64,000 nt of DNA from Latrodectus hesperus (lineage: Eukaryota > Arthropoda > Arachnida > Araneae > Theridiidae). Location: assembly GCA_037975125.1 (NCBI GenBank), contig CM075860.1, positions 41,163,893-41,227,892 on the forward strand. Direction: 5' to 3'. The position numbers were made by a program, and so were the translations under genes. Shown here one piece after another: positions 12,651 to 25,019 of the stretch; the stretch's first letter is position 1; each line of letters opens with the position of its first letter. The notes under the pieces were generated by a model. It ran no database searches, was not told the DNA's origin, and saw only the letters and a program-made list of their open reading frames with translations.

Positions 12651-12671
12651 AGATCGAAATCAATATTTTTT

Positions 12672-12780
12672 TTTCTAATGACGGGCACTGGGTTACTAAC
12701 TCTTCGCCACAACAAGGTCGGAAACTGCTACTCATTTATTATTACCCATCGGGCACCTGTGATATTCGCGTGAGTTACTA
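12672..12780 (-). repeat. SINE-E fragment, minus strand
   Basis: The sequence 'cgccacaacaaggtcggaaa', then 'ctactcatttattattaccc' and 'gggcacctgtgat' matches the tail half of the SINE-E copy at 13.23-13.54 kb. The tRNA-like head is missing. Confidence 0.7.
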
Positions 12781-13232
12781 ATATAACGAGAAGTGTAACT
12801 ACAATTTTTCATGCATCATAACAATTTGTATTAGGCTTTTTTAAATTATCTGCTTGGTATTCCTCTGACAGTTAATATAAAAACATTTCACATTGAAAAC
12901 AGTTATGAAAAAAGAAAATCCCGCAAGGAATATTTTTATTTAAATCAATATATATAAGGGGAAGATACACATCAAAAGCCGAAAGTGTTCAGTTAATTAC
13001 ATTTCCTTAGATTCACCATCAATTGGCAAATTTCATTCATACCAATATAGCTTCAAGAAAACATTTTTCTTTAAAGTAGAAAAAAATCGTAAAATTAATT
13101 TTATCATTATTAAGTACGACCCTTTCAATTAATTAATCCTTATTCTCAAGATGAAGAAATTAGGAGAAAAATATATGCTATAAAGATAATAAATTTCACC
13201 ACTTTTAAAAGATGAAGATATTGTGAAAAAAT

Positions 13233-13539
13233 GTTTTTCTAATGGCGGGCACAAGATGATTAACTTTTCATTAAATTACCTTTAATTTAAAGATTATTTT
13301 CGCCACAACAAGGCCAGAAAGTACTACTCATTATCATTACCTGGTGACACCTGTGAACCAAGTCACGGAGGCGAGTAACCCACGTCACTCTACTATAAAC
13401 CATTTTATAGGGCTGGCCACTTCATTCATCCTCTTAGGAGAAGATAGAGAAAGGAACATTCATGCCTGAACCAAGATTCGAACCCGGGACCAACAGCTCA
13501 GGAGTCAAGAACGCTAATCACTCATCCATCGGTAGGCTT
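13233..13539 (-). repeat. SINE-E, minus strand, with a 30-bp internal insertion
   Basis: The right end is an inverted tRNA-like head ('agattcgaacccgggacc', then 'gctaatcactcatcc'), and the body includes 'gtgaaccaagtcacggaggc'. It aligns inverted with the plus-strand copy at 47.28-47.58 kb. Compared with the neighbouring fragment at 12.67 kb it carries about 30 extra bases at roughly 13269-13299. Confidence 0.78.
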
Positions 13540-13703
13540 CCGAAACCAAACATGACGAATTTCTAAAACAATATTTGTTATCCAAATAGAAGTTGGTGTC
13601 TTAATTTTAATTTTTACTGAGATTAAGTACATAAACTTTATTCATTTCAAATATAAGTATTCTTCTATCTTAAACTTTAAGTGCTAGAAAAATATAACTT
13701 TGC

Positions 13704-13751
13704 TTATCATTGCCATAGTAACCGGTTCCTCAGTTACTATGGCAATGATAA
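13704..13751. repeat. perfect 19-bp inverted repeat (hairpin)
   Basis: Arms at 13704-13722 and 13733-13751 are exact reverse complements around a 10-nt spacer. The arms are GC-richer than the flanks. It could be a cruciform or RNA stem-loop, a foldback element, or the product of a template-switch mutation. Confidence 0.9.
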
Positions 13752-14104
13752 AAACTGTTATGCTAATAAAAAATTGAAGTGTTTATTAAATTACGTAATT
13801 TATATTATGATTAAATTGTTTATTATTTTACACAAGATATTTTAGTATAGATTTAAATGTGTTTCACCTATTTTCTCGAAAATATAATTAAAAATTAAAG
13901 AATAACAAAATTACAGTATATGTATCAAGAATTAGACAATTTGAAGAAAAGTTACATAATCTTCTAATGATCTAAAAAACTCTTCAAAGATAGATTCAAA
14001 AAGCACAGACCCAAAACGAGAACATTTTAATGAAAGCAGAAGTTAGTAATGTTAATTAATTTGAACAATTATTGAATGTAAATAAATAATGAAATTTTTA
14101 ATTA

Positions 14105-14275
14105 CTCTAATTAGGTTGCTAAGATCAATGCCTTCATTTCAGAAGTTCGTAAGTTCGATTCCCATATTAATCATGCGTTTTTAATTATTCACAAACTAAT
14201 TTAAGTATAAATCCTGGTCAAATTATTCTTTACGAGCAGAAAGTTATCACAGAAAACTCTAGACAAACCAGCGAA
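14105..14275 (+). repeat. SINE-A copy, diverged
   Basis: It shows 'ttaggttgctaagatcaatg', then 'gttcgtaagttcgattccca', then a body with 'aagtataaatcctggtcaaa' and an end near 'tagacaaaccag'. The arrangement fits family A with many substitutions. Confidence 0.6.
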
Positions 14276-17200
14276 CTGAGATTAAGTTTTAATTAATTTT
14301 TTAAACACTTTAGTATCTAATTTAATAAAGTTTTTTTTGTGAGTATTAATTATAAAATTTGGTCTCTTTAATGAAGCATGTAACTCCAAGATAGCAACAA
14401 AAAATTATTTTTTAGGACACAATCTGAAATTGAGCTTCGCATTTTAAATCTAGATAAATAAAAATAAACTATTAAATAATTTGTAGTTTTAAAATTTTGA
14501 TTTTCTATTATTCTTAAACTATTGAGGTCATTCAGAGATTTATTTCGACAATTAGAATTGTCCAAATATTAAATTACCTTTAATTTAAAGATTATTATAA
14601 AATATTAGGTCTGTTTATTCGAAAATCTCCAAAAATCATTGTTACAGTCAATTTTATGTAAAATATTGATTTTATTGAATTCATAAGTTTTGAAAACCAA
14701 TGACACTTTGTGAGTCACATAAGGGGTCACTGTTTTGTAAAATATGTCAGTCACATTTGGTGAAGTCATTGAAGTCATCAATGCATGAATAGGCTGAAAA
14801 ATCTTCGAAGAATGAAACATTTATCATTCATTTTCATGCAACATCAGACATTTCAAACTGAGATAGATTTTACTATTTTTTTTAGATCTGTGATTGTTAT
14901 TTAAACGTCGAACACTCTAATTCGAATTGATCTGCATATACTAAAACTATATAGAGACTATATTGACTGCAAAGATAAGTTTTAGAAAACCAAATTGCCA
15001 ACACACTTTAGGATTAAACAAAATTAGGCTTATATCTCATATGTTGGTATTACATGTAATCTTGTGATTTCAAATAAAATGAACTTATTGGCGATTTGTT
15101 TGAACCCCCATTTAGTTAATTCATAATTGTATTTCTAGCAAATTTTTTGGCGATATATATTTATCTTGCCTATGCATAGTCCCTAAAACTGACTAACTAA
15201 TATCACTAAGAGGTTTTAAAATTTATGAATCCAAGTTCATAGGAAACCTTTCATGTTTTTTATCAAGCTTTACCAAATTTACATATTTATTTTCATAAAA
15301 AAAATATAAATATCAGTTCATTAAGTTTTCATTATGTAAGGATGAAAATAATCACAACGTATGTTGGCGATAATATCGTCAACATACAGGGTGATGGTAA
15401 TTATTTCGCCAGTGTATAGTCTTTATAACCTATAACTAACTATAATTTATTGCAAGTTATATTTTTTAATCACAGAGATTCTATTAAATTCTTAATCGTT
15501 CATTTCTATCGGTAAGACAGTGATATCCAACCTCGACTGCATATTTCAATTATTCATCCCATAAAGATTACTTGGACATAGAATAATAGTGGACTACATC
15601 TTCATCAACATCATAATGGGTAGTAATGTTAGGTTAACATACTTTTTCAGCCAAAAGAAAATGAAGCTATTTAGATACGATTCACGCTTCCTATAATGAA
15701 TTTAAACTAAAGAAAAAAAAACATAACAAACTGAAGCAGTGTATACGTTGTAAGTTTATAATTTAATTCTATTTATTATTTTCATATATACAAGAACAAC
15801 TAAAGAATAAAAGTAAAACCCGCCAAGAATTATTTTATGATGAGAAAAGAAGCAGAAGTTGCAAATTTTTACATTTAGGGTTAGCTTAAAGCATTTTAAG
15901 ATTCATTTTAAAAACTCTCAGTAATTTATTTAATATATATGCACAGAAAAAATTTGATCAATATACTCATGCTTTTCCTAGCATATCAATATTTTAAATT
16001 TCGAGAAACCAAAACTGTCAAAACATTGAATGTGGTAAATTAAGATCTTAAACACAAACCCAATTTTTTTCTCACTAAAAAAAAAAGTTGTATGCTTTAA
16101 AAATATTCAGCAGTTTAAGTAAGAGGAATTCATAATTTGAAAACTTCAATTTAAACTTATTTAAAATTCCGCGGTTATTTAAAAATATTAGTAAAATAAT
16201 TTTCATTATGTTAAATAATTATAAGCACAAACCCTTAAACCAAGGCCTGCACTGAAGGGAAGATTTCTCATTTGGCTTTTCAGAAATATTAACTTTATCT
16301 AAATGCTTTGAGAGGAAGCACAAACTATATAAATTTAATCAATTTTACCATAAATATTCCTGTCCGTATAATTTTAATGTCTTATAAAGTAAACATCTGC
16401 TAAATCTGGCCTTTTAGATAAAATCATTTGAGGACACATATATGCATTAAACTGTATTTCAACCTTTGTAATGGATTTTCACAAGTATATAGTGGCACAC
16501 ATTAAATAAATCAGAACTTGTTTAGATGAATTAATTGAAAAAAATTGTAAAAGATGATTAATTAAAAAGTAAGATTAATAAGTTAAACAAAATACAATAA
16601 TTTTCACAAGTGCTTATAAGATTCTTTAACCAAAAAACTCAATACATTGTGTGGTTAGCAAAATAAAACCATCACAATGCCATTGAATTATTTAGCACAC
16701 ACTAAATCTTCGACTTATTTCAGAAGTCATACTTCTGTAGTGAAGTTTCATTTACTCTGTATTTCAGTAATCTAAAAAGAGCTAAAAGAATAACCTCCTG
16801 ATAAAATAAGCAGTTATGAAAAATAGGTAAAAAACAGATCTCAATATTTTATTACATGCTTATATATATACACAATCAAAACATTGAAAAAATTTATATT
16901 TAAAAGCAAATAATTATGATTTCCTTACAAAAATCATGTTATTTACTTTGATATATGACTATAGTGATTAACCTGGAAATATAAATTGAAATAAACATCT
17001 TCCATTTTTACTTCGTCCAAGATATGCATCAAAAAATATAATACATGGTAAATGACATTTCAAATAACAACATGATTTTATTTTATTCACTTTTTAATGA
17101 GCACAGATTTCAAACATTTCTATATCCTACATATAAATTCAATAAATATAGTTTTCCACGTTATTTCATATTTTAAGGAGAAACTATTATATTTAAGGAG

Positions 17201-17288
17201 AAGAAAAAAAATAAATAACGAACTTTTGCGCTTATGTTGCAACAAATTTTCTTTTTATTATTTCAGCAATATTAATATTACAAGAAAA
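14276..17288. other. AT-rich DNA without recognised genes
   Basis: Frames at 14.37-14.82 kb and 17.10-17.31 kb are short, low in complexity and unsupported. A 27-bp near-palindrome lies at about 15360-15386. A diverged local duplication relates 15148-15200 to 15364-15430, sharing 'ttggcgata' and 'atagtc' with an 'aactaact' block. Nothing else is recognised. Confidence 0.5.
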
Positions 17289-17840
17289 TTCTTAATGTTG
17301 GCGTAAACAAAACAATAGCCTTAGGATTAAAAAAAAAGATTGTTTACAAATATTGCAATCATTAATTTAGAATTCTATTAATCAATGAAATTTTTAAATT
17401 TTAAATCGTCCCTGCCGATTTAAATTAAACATAAAATGGATGTCTTGTCTTTTATCAATTTGCTTTTCTGCTGTTCTATTATTCATGTGTTAATGGATTG
17501 AATCGGTGGAAAATGATTTCTCAAGCCGATGCTTTGCTCCTTGTAAAAGAAATCGTTTTATTAACAAAATGAACATCGACAATATTCTCAGATATTGAAT
17601 GTTAAACTTCGCCTGGATTGCTGCCGCTCGAAGAATGTGATTGGAAGGCAAGTAGCAAATTTGTCGACAAGTCGGATTTACAACGCCGTCTCAATATGAT
17701 GTGACGTGGATGAAACGTTATCTGACGTCATGGATATTTTAAACCAATGAGAATTGTAATAAAGTTGCATACTGGAGATCCCAATTGTAACGAAAGAAAC
17801 AATCATTTTATGGTTAGTAAAAACTATGAAACGTAGTCTT
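17289..17840 (+). repeat. unnamed dispersed repeat, copy 1 (short form)
   Basis: This segment is collinear with 58190-59044 over its whole length. Shared blocks include 'gattgtttacaaatattgca', 'aatttagaattct', 'gccgatgctttg', 'acgccgtctcaata' and 'tgacgt' pairs. Both copies have the palindrome TGACGTCA in the same place (near 17724 here). The copies are clearly diverged but easily aligned by eye. This copy lacks about 265 bp present in copy 2 at the point after 'gaaatcgt' (near 17554). No open frame is shared, so a non-coding element or duplicated regulatory segment is more likely than a gene. Confidence 0.8.
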
Positions 17841-18480
17841 TAGTCCCTATATTCTTAAAAAAAAAAGTTACAACAATCAAATAAAAAATACGATATTAAA
17901 CTTAACTAATAATCATTTTATCTATAAAAAGAGATGATTCGCTAAAATTTAATATGAAGTTACGATTAATAGAGTTCGTTTCACATTATGATTTTATTAT
18001 TTTATATTTGCAATTAATTTTAAACTTGAGAAAATAAAAATATACTCGACTTTAAACAAAATATTTTTTAAAAGAATCATTTCTTCATTATTTAACATGT
18101 TGTTCTTCTTTTATTCATATTTTTTCTACTTCTTTTAGAACTAATCTTTAGGAATATAATAATAATGCGAATTGGTAATTCTTACTTTGGATCTGATATT
18201 TTTCACATATATTTTTCAGCAATAAAGAAAGTTTTGTAATTTCAATCATTGTTCGGAAAATTTAAATGCTTTTGCCAAAAATTTTGTTCATATCAAAATT
18301 AATCACTTTCTTAATATACAATATTTATAATACTAAATTAAAATATTTAATTTTAATTTAAAATAGTATTAATTGTTTAAATTTCACATACAATTACTCA
18401 AATTTAGAATTAAGTAATACTTCAGAATAATGATCACTGCCAAAAAGATTACATTTAATTTGATTAAATCCAATAAAATT
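17841..18480. other. AT-rich DNA, nothing recognised
   Basis: The stretch is mostly A/T runs with no repeat or coding signal visible. Confidence 0.6.
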
Positions 18481-19029
18481 ATCAACTTTGCGCTATTTCA
18501 CGTTTGAATCCAATTACATTTATTGACAAAAGCGCTCATATAAAACTTTTTTGAAAGCGGAAATGTATCGCTTTTAACAATTTTCAGTTTATTCGAACAA
18601 TCAGATTTCAGCCGATGCCATTCACTCAAAGCAAAATATTCTAATATAAAATCGTTTTCTAAAAATATCCGGATTGTGAGATACACGGAGGATGTCACAC
18701 GCATTTCGGGGCGAGAACAAAAAATAAATATATCCTGTCACCTAAACAATACTCGAACACAATTTAAAATGGTTATTCTATTCGCAACGCTAAGTCGATG
18801 AAACAAAAAGAAGCATTGCGGAAAAAAACGTCAGGAAATGCAACGTATTTCTGCGTGTATCCATAACTTATTTTCCTTTCAATTATGAGACTGGCGGCAA
18901 TAATAGGTGTCAGGTCCTTTTAATTCTTCCTCCAACAAAACAAGGGGGAAAAATCAGGCGGACTGGGCACGAGATGAGCTATTAAAAAATCATCAGATAT
19001 TGTAAATGAACCACGTTTACTGAGATACA
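18481..19029 (+). promoter_or_regulatory. GC-raised block, candidate promoter, 5' UTR or conserved non-coding element
   Basis: The sequence changes from A/T runs to balanced, complex sequence, with blocks such as 'gagactggcggcaataatag' and 'caggcggactgggcacgaga'. It is not a copy of any repeat seen elsewhere in the window. It leads directly into a short candidate coding exon with a strong donor. Promoter or conserved-element status is inferred from composition and context; no TATA box or clear initiator was identified. Confidence 0.35.
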
Positions 19030-19057
19030 ATGGCTAAAGAGAGTCATTCAAGCGATG
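19030..19057 (+). CDS. candidate first coding exon (9 codons plus 1 nt), gene unknown
   Basis: An ATG in fair context ('gatacaatgg') begins a short frame MAKESHSSD and is followed by an excellent splice donor: the exon ends ...GATG and the intron opens GTAAGTGA (GT at 19058-19059). A 28-nt coding piece ending at a consensus donor is typical of a first coding exon. No downstream exon was found, and the nine residues are too few to name a family. A chance ATG plus donor cannot be excluded. Confidence 0.3.
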
Positions 19058-19900
19058 GTAAGTGACCGCCATTATGCGGCGGCGTTAGCATTGTAATTCT
19101 TAATAAATTTGAACTCTCTGACCCGAATATAAAGGATTTACGAAGAATTTCCTTTAGTTTTGATCCATAAATTAAATTTATAAGGACTACTGAAGCTCAT
19201 AAAAAGAATCCAAATTATATCGAGATGTTATTATGCATGTAACACAAATAAGTATTTTTGGAAAATAAAATCTTTTTAAAAAATATTTCTTTAAATTTTA
19301 ATTTATTCATATTTTCAACACTGCCTCAATCAATGTCTAGATATATTTTCAATAGTAAATATTAATATTAAAATATAATCAATAAACGCAAATTACTTCT
19401 TTATTAAAATATTTATCAATGTCTTTATGGGCCACGACTGCCTTTTTACCAATATATAAATAATAGGGGAAAAATAGTTACTTTTTTAAAATTTAGATCG
19501 AATGCAAATCAATACGTTCCGTTAAACTGTATCATTCAATTAATTTCCATAAACAAAGTATTTCAAAACATAATTATGATATAATAAATATTTATTTGCC
19601 CTGCTTAAAAGACACTTAAAAACTGAACACGTTTGTAATAAAATTATACATCTTCAAAAAAGGTATGTAAATTCAATTTTACGAATAAAATGAATGCATA
19701 TTTAATATGCTATTACATGTAATGAATATTAATTATTTTTAATAAGACTATTTATTGGAAAATAATTTTTTTAATACATGATATATTTTGAAAATTTACT
19801 TGATCTTTAATGCATTAGCTAGTATATCACATAAAACTATGTATTCTCACTTCATTTAAAAGGTTGCTTTTGAATGCAGTGAGAACAGGCAAGCAAATTA
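19058..19900. other. candidate intron start, then AT-rich DNA
   Basis: Just after the donor is a short GC-rich run ('gaccgccattatgcggcggc'). The rest is AT-rich with no recognised feature. Confidence 0.4.
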
Positions 19901-19904
19901 TAAT

Positions 19905-20695
19905 ACGACGTGGTTGAGACACCGGTCAGTCGAGAGTAGGAACATCAGTCGTTATAAAAGCAAGTCTAACGCCTACATTCATGCATCGTACAACGGCGAA
20001 GAGAAATGGACGTGTCGAAGGAGGTCGTTCGGTATTGTTTGCATTACGATTTACATGTGTGCTTATCAGCTGCTGCATCAAGTCGCCGAATATGTCAGCG
20101 TTTAAGAATGGTGCTGTGAATGAACGTACGGCAAGGCATTGGTTTCACAAGTTCAGATCGGGAGATTTGTTCCTCTGTGATGAAGCTTAAGTTTGGTGGA
20201 CTAGTCAAGTGATCGCTATGACCTGCTACCAACGGGCCAAAGAGTTACTGTGGACTTGAACTCGCAGCAATTGGAAAGTGCGCAACAGGCATTGCAAGGA
20301 AGGAGCCAGTACTGCTTAATCGCAAGGTTGTACTGTTCTTGGCCGATAAAGCGAGGCCGAACGTCGCACGGGTGACCAGGAATACCATATAGCGACTGTG
20401 TTATCCTCCTTTTTCATTTGACCTTGCACCATCAGATTAAATGCCTCTTACATTTGCTGGACAATCTTCATGAAAAATCCTTCACCAATGAAGCAAAGTT
20501 GCGCCAAGCACCCACAGACTTTTTCAAGATCAAAATCCCCTGATTTTTACTGCAAGGGATTTCACAATTGGGGACATGTTGGCAGAAGGTGCTGCATACC
20601 GATGGTTACTTTAAGGACTAACACTTTCTGTAAATCATGTTTTGGGTTACTAAAAATGGCAAGAACTTTCAGGTTTTCCTTTCTACCAATATAAG
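19905..20695 (+). pseudogene. mariner-type transposase relic with internal deletion
   Basis: Translated pieces match a mariner (DD34D) transposase. The N-terminal part NERTARHWFHKFRSGD lies near 20120-20170, then LLPTGQRVTVDLNSQQL near 20225-20270, then KARPNVARVTRNTI and DLAPSD near 20345-20435 (the last two catalytic Asp blocks), and FTNEAKLRQAP near 20480-20515. The segment between the N-terminal part and the second block is missing, with a junction near 20188; that removes most of the DNA-binding region and the first catalytic Asp. Stops and frameshifts break the rest. It spans about 0.8 kb against about 1.3 kb for an intact element. Terminal repeats were not resolved. Confidence 0.82.
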
Positions 20696-20719
20696 GTAGA
20701 AAACTAATATCTGAATGTT

Positions 20720-23700
20720 TCATAAAATACAAAGGTAAGACTTATTGGGAAAGCTACTGTTAGATGAATTATTTATAGACAAGAGGGTCTGTATGCAAAT
20801 CACAGTAGATGAATTACATATTTGTAGCTTCAGATTTCTTTTGAATAGATTAAAGATCTCTCATTAAAACTTTAAATGAAGTTCTAAGAAATGAATATTA
20901 AAATGTGTGCATTTATATTAATTGCATTATGAGAAACTGGTTACATATCACTAAATAAAGTTATAAATTCATGCATAAAGTTATAAATGCAATTTGATGC
21001 ATAAAATGTCTGCCCTTCAATAGTAATTATTAATTTTTTTTAATTAAAATACAGGGTTAAAATTCTATGAACTTTTAATTAACATTTTAATTGCAGTTGA
21101 GACTTATTTATTTATGATAAAAAAAGAACCATGAAAATAAATTAAACTGCTTTACAGTTCACATGCACTATAGCTGTTAAAATGTGCAGTAAACACGTAA
21201 AATCAATTTCAAAATGGTAAAAATGTAATCAAGAGATTACACAAAATAATTGAAAAATTGATGTTTTTTATATACAAAGATCAAAAGTCAAATATAAATC
21301 TGTCAATACATGTCATACTTTTCATAACTTTTATTCGCTTATATTGAATAAAAAAGTGAAGATGTTTAAGTTAAGATAAAGTAACTCAAATCATACAACA
21401 TAAAATTAGCAAAATTCTTACTTTGCTGCTAACATTACAAAAGAATTCAAAACCACAAAAAAAAAGAAAATTCAGAATAGATGATAAACTAGTTATATTA
21501 CTAATAAAATTATAAATGCCAAAAGAATTTAATATAAAAATATACAAAAGGTAATAAGCTAGTTCAATACTTATTTTGAAGATTAATAAAAATTAAACAT
21601 AAATTCAGATTGAGATTCACAGCAATTAAAACAATCAGAAGAATATGAATATTATGTATTTAAAAACATTTAAAGAGATTATAAGATGAAATAGCTCATT
21701 AAATAGGCACCAAATAGTTATGCATTGCATTTTCATAATTTTCCAAATACATTTTAAAACTTATTAATGTAATACTAAGCATCAAATTTTTAATCTCAAT
21801 GTCCTCCACTAAGTGTACAATTTTTAAACATTTTTTCCTATTAATTCTAGCAGCCTAAATATGATTGACAACACATAATATTTCAACATATTTGCAATAT
21901 TTTTATATTTGAACTGAAATATATAAATCAATTAATAATGTAATTAATTATTATATAATCAATTAAACATAGTCGAAAAATAAAATTTAAAATAATTTTT
22001 TGACAGATTTTATTATTTGTGTTGATAAGATGATGCAGTTAATATAATTTATATAAAAATTATTTTAATCATTTTAATTACATGTTTTATCATCATTTTA
22101 ATCACATCATTTTAATTACAGTGGATTTTTAAATTAGTTAATGTATTAAATTTTACTACAGCTATATACTTACAAAGTTTTTGAGTTGTTAATTACATTG
22201 TGATAAAAACTTAATTTCAAATTCACAAATGCTAAGTATAAGATTAAAGTTAGAGATGGAAAAAGTGAAAAATATATATACAGAAATTTTACATAACCAC
22301 ATGTACAAATATAATGAATTACGTACATTATTTCATCTGTTTTTAAAAAATTCTTATGTTTTTGAATAAGCTAGTTCAAAGATAAAAAACAAGATTAAGA
22401 TCCAAGATAAAAACAAGATCGATTTTAACATTATTTTCAAACATAACATAATATCTTACAATGCATCAATCTGAAAACATTTTAAAAGGTAAGGAAATCT
22501 CTAAAATTTTTCAAAACAAGACAGAAATTTAAAGTTCATAAAACTTTCCAATTACAATCTGGTTGAATACCTTTATTAATTATAGATGCAACTCAAGAAC
22601 TCAAAAGGATAGAATATATTATATATATATATAAATATAAATTTGGAAAAAACTAAATTTTTAATATTTTATTAAAATCTAAATACAGCAATTAAATTAA
22701 CAATTAAAATGTAGAAATAATAAATATACTTTATTGCTGGCTTTACATATTTGTACAAGGGGAAGGTAGACTTAAAATCAATTTTGTATAATGAGATTTA
22801 TTCAAAGTGAAATATTTTTTAAGGGTGTACAATTTTTTGAAATTTCATTCAGGTCTCAAATTATTAAATCACACATTCGGTATAAAATTTATAATTTTCC
22901 AATTCCATTTGGTTTGGAGCAATTGAGTTTCTAGCCAGGATTGCAATCATCAAATTCATTTAAATATCTAAACTTGAAACTTTTATAAATACAACTACCA
23001 TATGATCATGTATTACTCCTTTATGATTTGCCTCTCGCCATCTCAAAATTTTATCAGAAGTTTTTTCATACAATCCACTTCAACATAGAATTATAGGTTT
23101 CAAAAATACTAATTTTAACATTGATATACTTTACAAAAAAGAAAAAATATATAAAATAACATGGATACATGGAGATATGCAGAAAATTCTCAAGAATATT
23201 TTAAATAATTAGAATGAGTATAAATAAAATTTGGAAATACATTAATATATTTACAAAATTCACTTACATAAAAATATCAGAAGCAATAGCAATTTTTCTT
23301 ATTTGAAAAAATATTTTCACTGCATGCTATAGACAATATCTGGATAAATTTGATTGAATTAAATAGAATAATTAAACTATCATCTTCAAATAATGTTTAT
23401 TACCTTCAATAATAGTTGCTTTTAATAAATAAAATTGTTACTATGTGATACACTTAGCAGATACAAATAAAATATTTATTGCTTCATTTTTATACAAGTT
23501 ACAAGGCTATTCATACTTTTCAGAAACTTTCAAAGATTGACTTATATTTCAACTATTTAACTATCTCACCAAAATTTAAAAAAAAGTTTAATATTTATAG
23601 ATTTCAAAATTATTGCTGTCAAGTTTGTATTACACAATATCCTAAAATTTTCATTTTAAACTATTATTTACAACTGCTCTGTAGGTTATGTATTACTAAA

Positions 23701-24668
23701 AACAATATGATGAACTAATGTTTTATATAATTAATACTTTTAAGCACATGAGATATTTTTATCCACAAAAAATGTTTAATATCTACATTAATTTTACTTA
23801 TTTTATAGTTATAAGATCAGTGTTCATAATCAAATATATAATATAAATAAAGTATAAACATCAAATTAATAATTTAAAGGAATTAAAAATATTTCAATAA
23901 AAATCTTTTAAAAATATTTGAATAAATCAAGTACTTTGATTATTCAATGAATTATTTTCAATCAAGATTTTCATAATATAACTTTATTAGCTTTAACTTT
24001 TTCCAGATAATTTATAAAATTCTTTAAAGAAATAGCTAAAATCATTTATTGTCCTCCTCCCCATAAAAAATCTTAAATGTTGAAAAATAAAAAAAAAAAT
24101 AATAAATACTTAAAATGTTTTTGCTAAATGGGCACACTGATTTAATTTTATTTAAAAATAAAGAGTAATATTTTCACAGATAGTTTGTCATCATATAGTT
24201 TCAAATATGAAAAGTTATCAAAATTTAGCTAAATATTTTTTAACATAACCAAGTAAAATGTTTCAACATGCGTGAATAAGTTTACTTTTAATTCTTTCCT
24301 TCAATATCTTGATTTAAAAAAAATGACTAATCATAAAACACGTGCTTTTACAAAACTGTATAATTAATTCATATAATAAACACTTAAGAAATTTCCTTGT
24401 ACAACCCAATTGATTTAATATAATTTCCATTCATTTTAAATAGAAAATATTGAGTATCTGAGTAAAATTTAACATTAAATTAATATAATTAAATTACATT
24501 TTGTTGCTAATATTTTTGTGTCTAATTAAATAATAAATAAACAATTTTTATCGAATACTTTATTTTTATTGGGGCATTTTCATATAATTTGGGTAACTGT
24601 CACATAAGTATTTGAATGACTTAATGATTACCAATGATATTATATAATCAATGGCTATCAGACATCAA
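20720..24668. other. extremely AT-rich stretch, no genes recognised
   Basis: Long A/T-only tracts, short microsatellite-like TA runs (about 22612-22634) and a triplicated 'atcattttaat' motif at about 22066-22118 are present. No transposon or SINE is recognisable. The 79-codon frame at 23479-23718 is composed of codons expected by chance in such DNA. Confidence 0.5.
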
Positions 24669-24669
24669 C

Positions 24670-24966
24670 CAATGATTCTAACTAAACTCTGTGCTACAAC
24701 AGCCCATGTGGACCAAAGCCTACAGCTTGTCTCTGATTTCTTGACTGAGAGGCCCTGTGATGCAAAGTATATATCTTGATTAGGTGATCAGCCTAAGGTG
24801 AAACACCTAGTGTTTAGTTCTCAAGCATGCTTGGTACTCAGTTTATTGACCCACTGAAGAGATAAAAGGCTGAGTCAATTTTGCCAAGCCTGAGGATCAA
24901 ATCTGGGACATTTGCCTTGGGAGTGTGAAACGCTACCACTAAGCCACTAGGCTGAATCAATGATTC
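24670..24966 (-). repeat. SINE-G with 9-bp target-site duplication
   Basis: The direct repeat 'caatgattc' occurs at 24670-24678 and again at 24958-24966. Between them, on the minus strand, lies a tRNA-like head (A box 'gtggcttagtggtagc', B-box-like 'gatttgatcct') followed by a body of about 200 bp. The target-site duplication plus tRNA head is strong evidence for a retroposed SINE. It is the only clean SINE insertion in the AT-rich core. Confidence 0.85.
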
Positions 24967-25019
24967 CGTTTTCATAAAAGCAAATTGTATCTTAATAGCA
25001 GAGTCTTTTGAATAAATAA

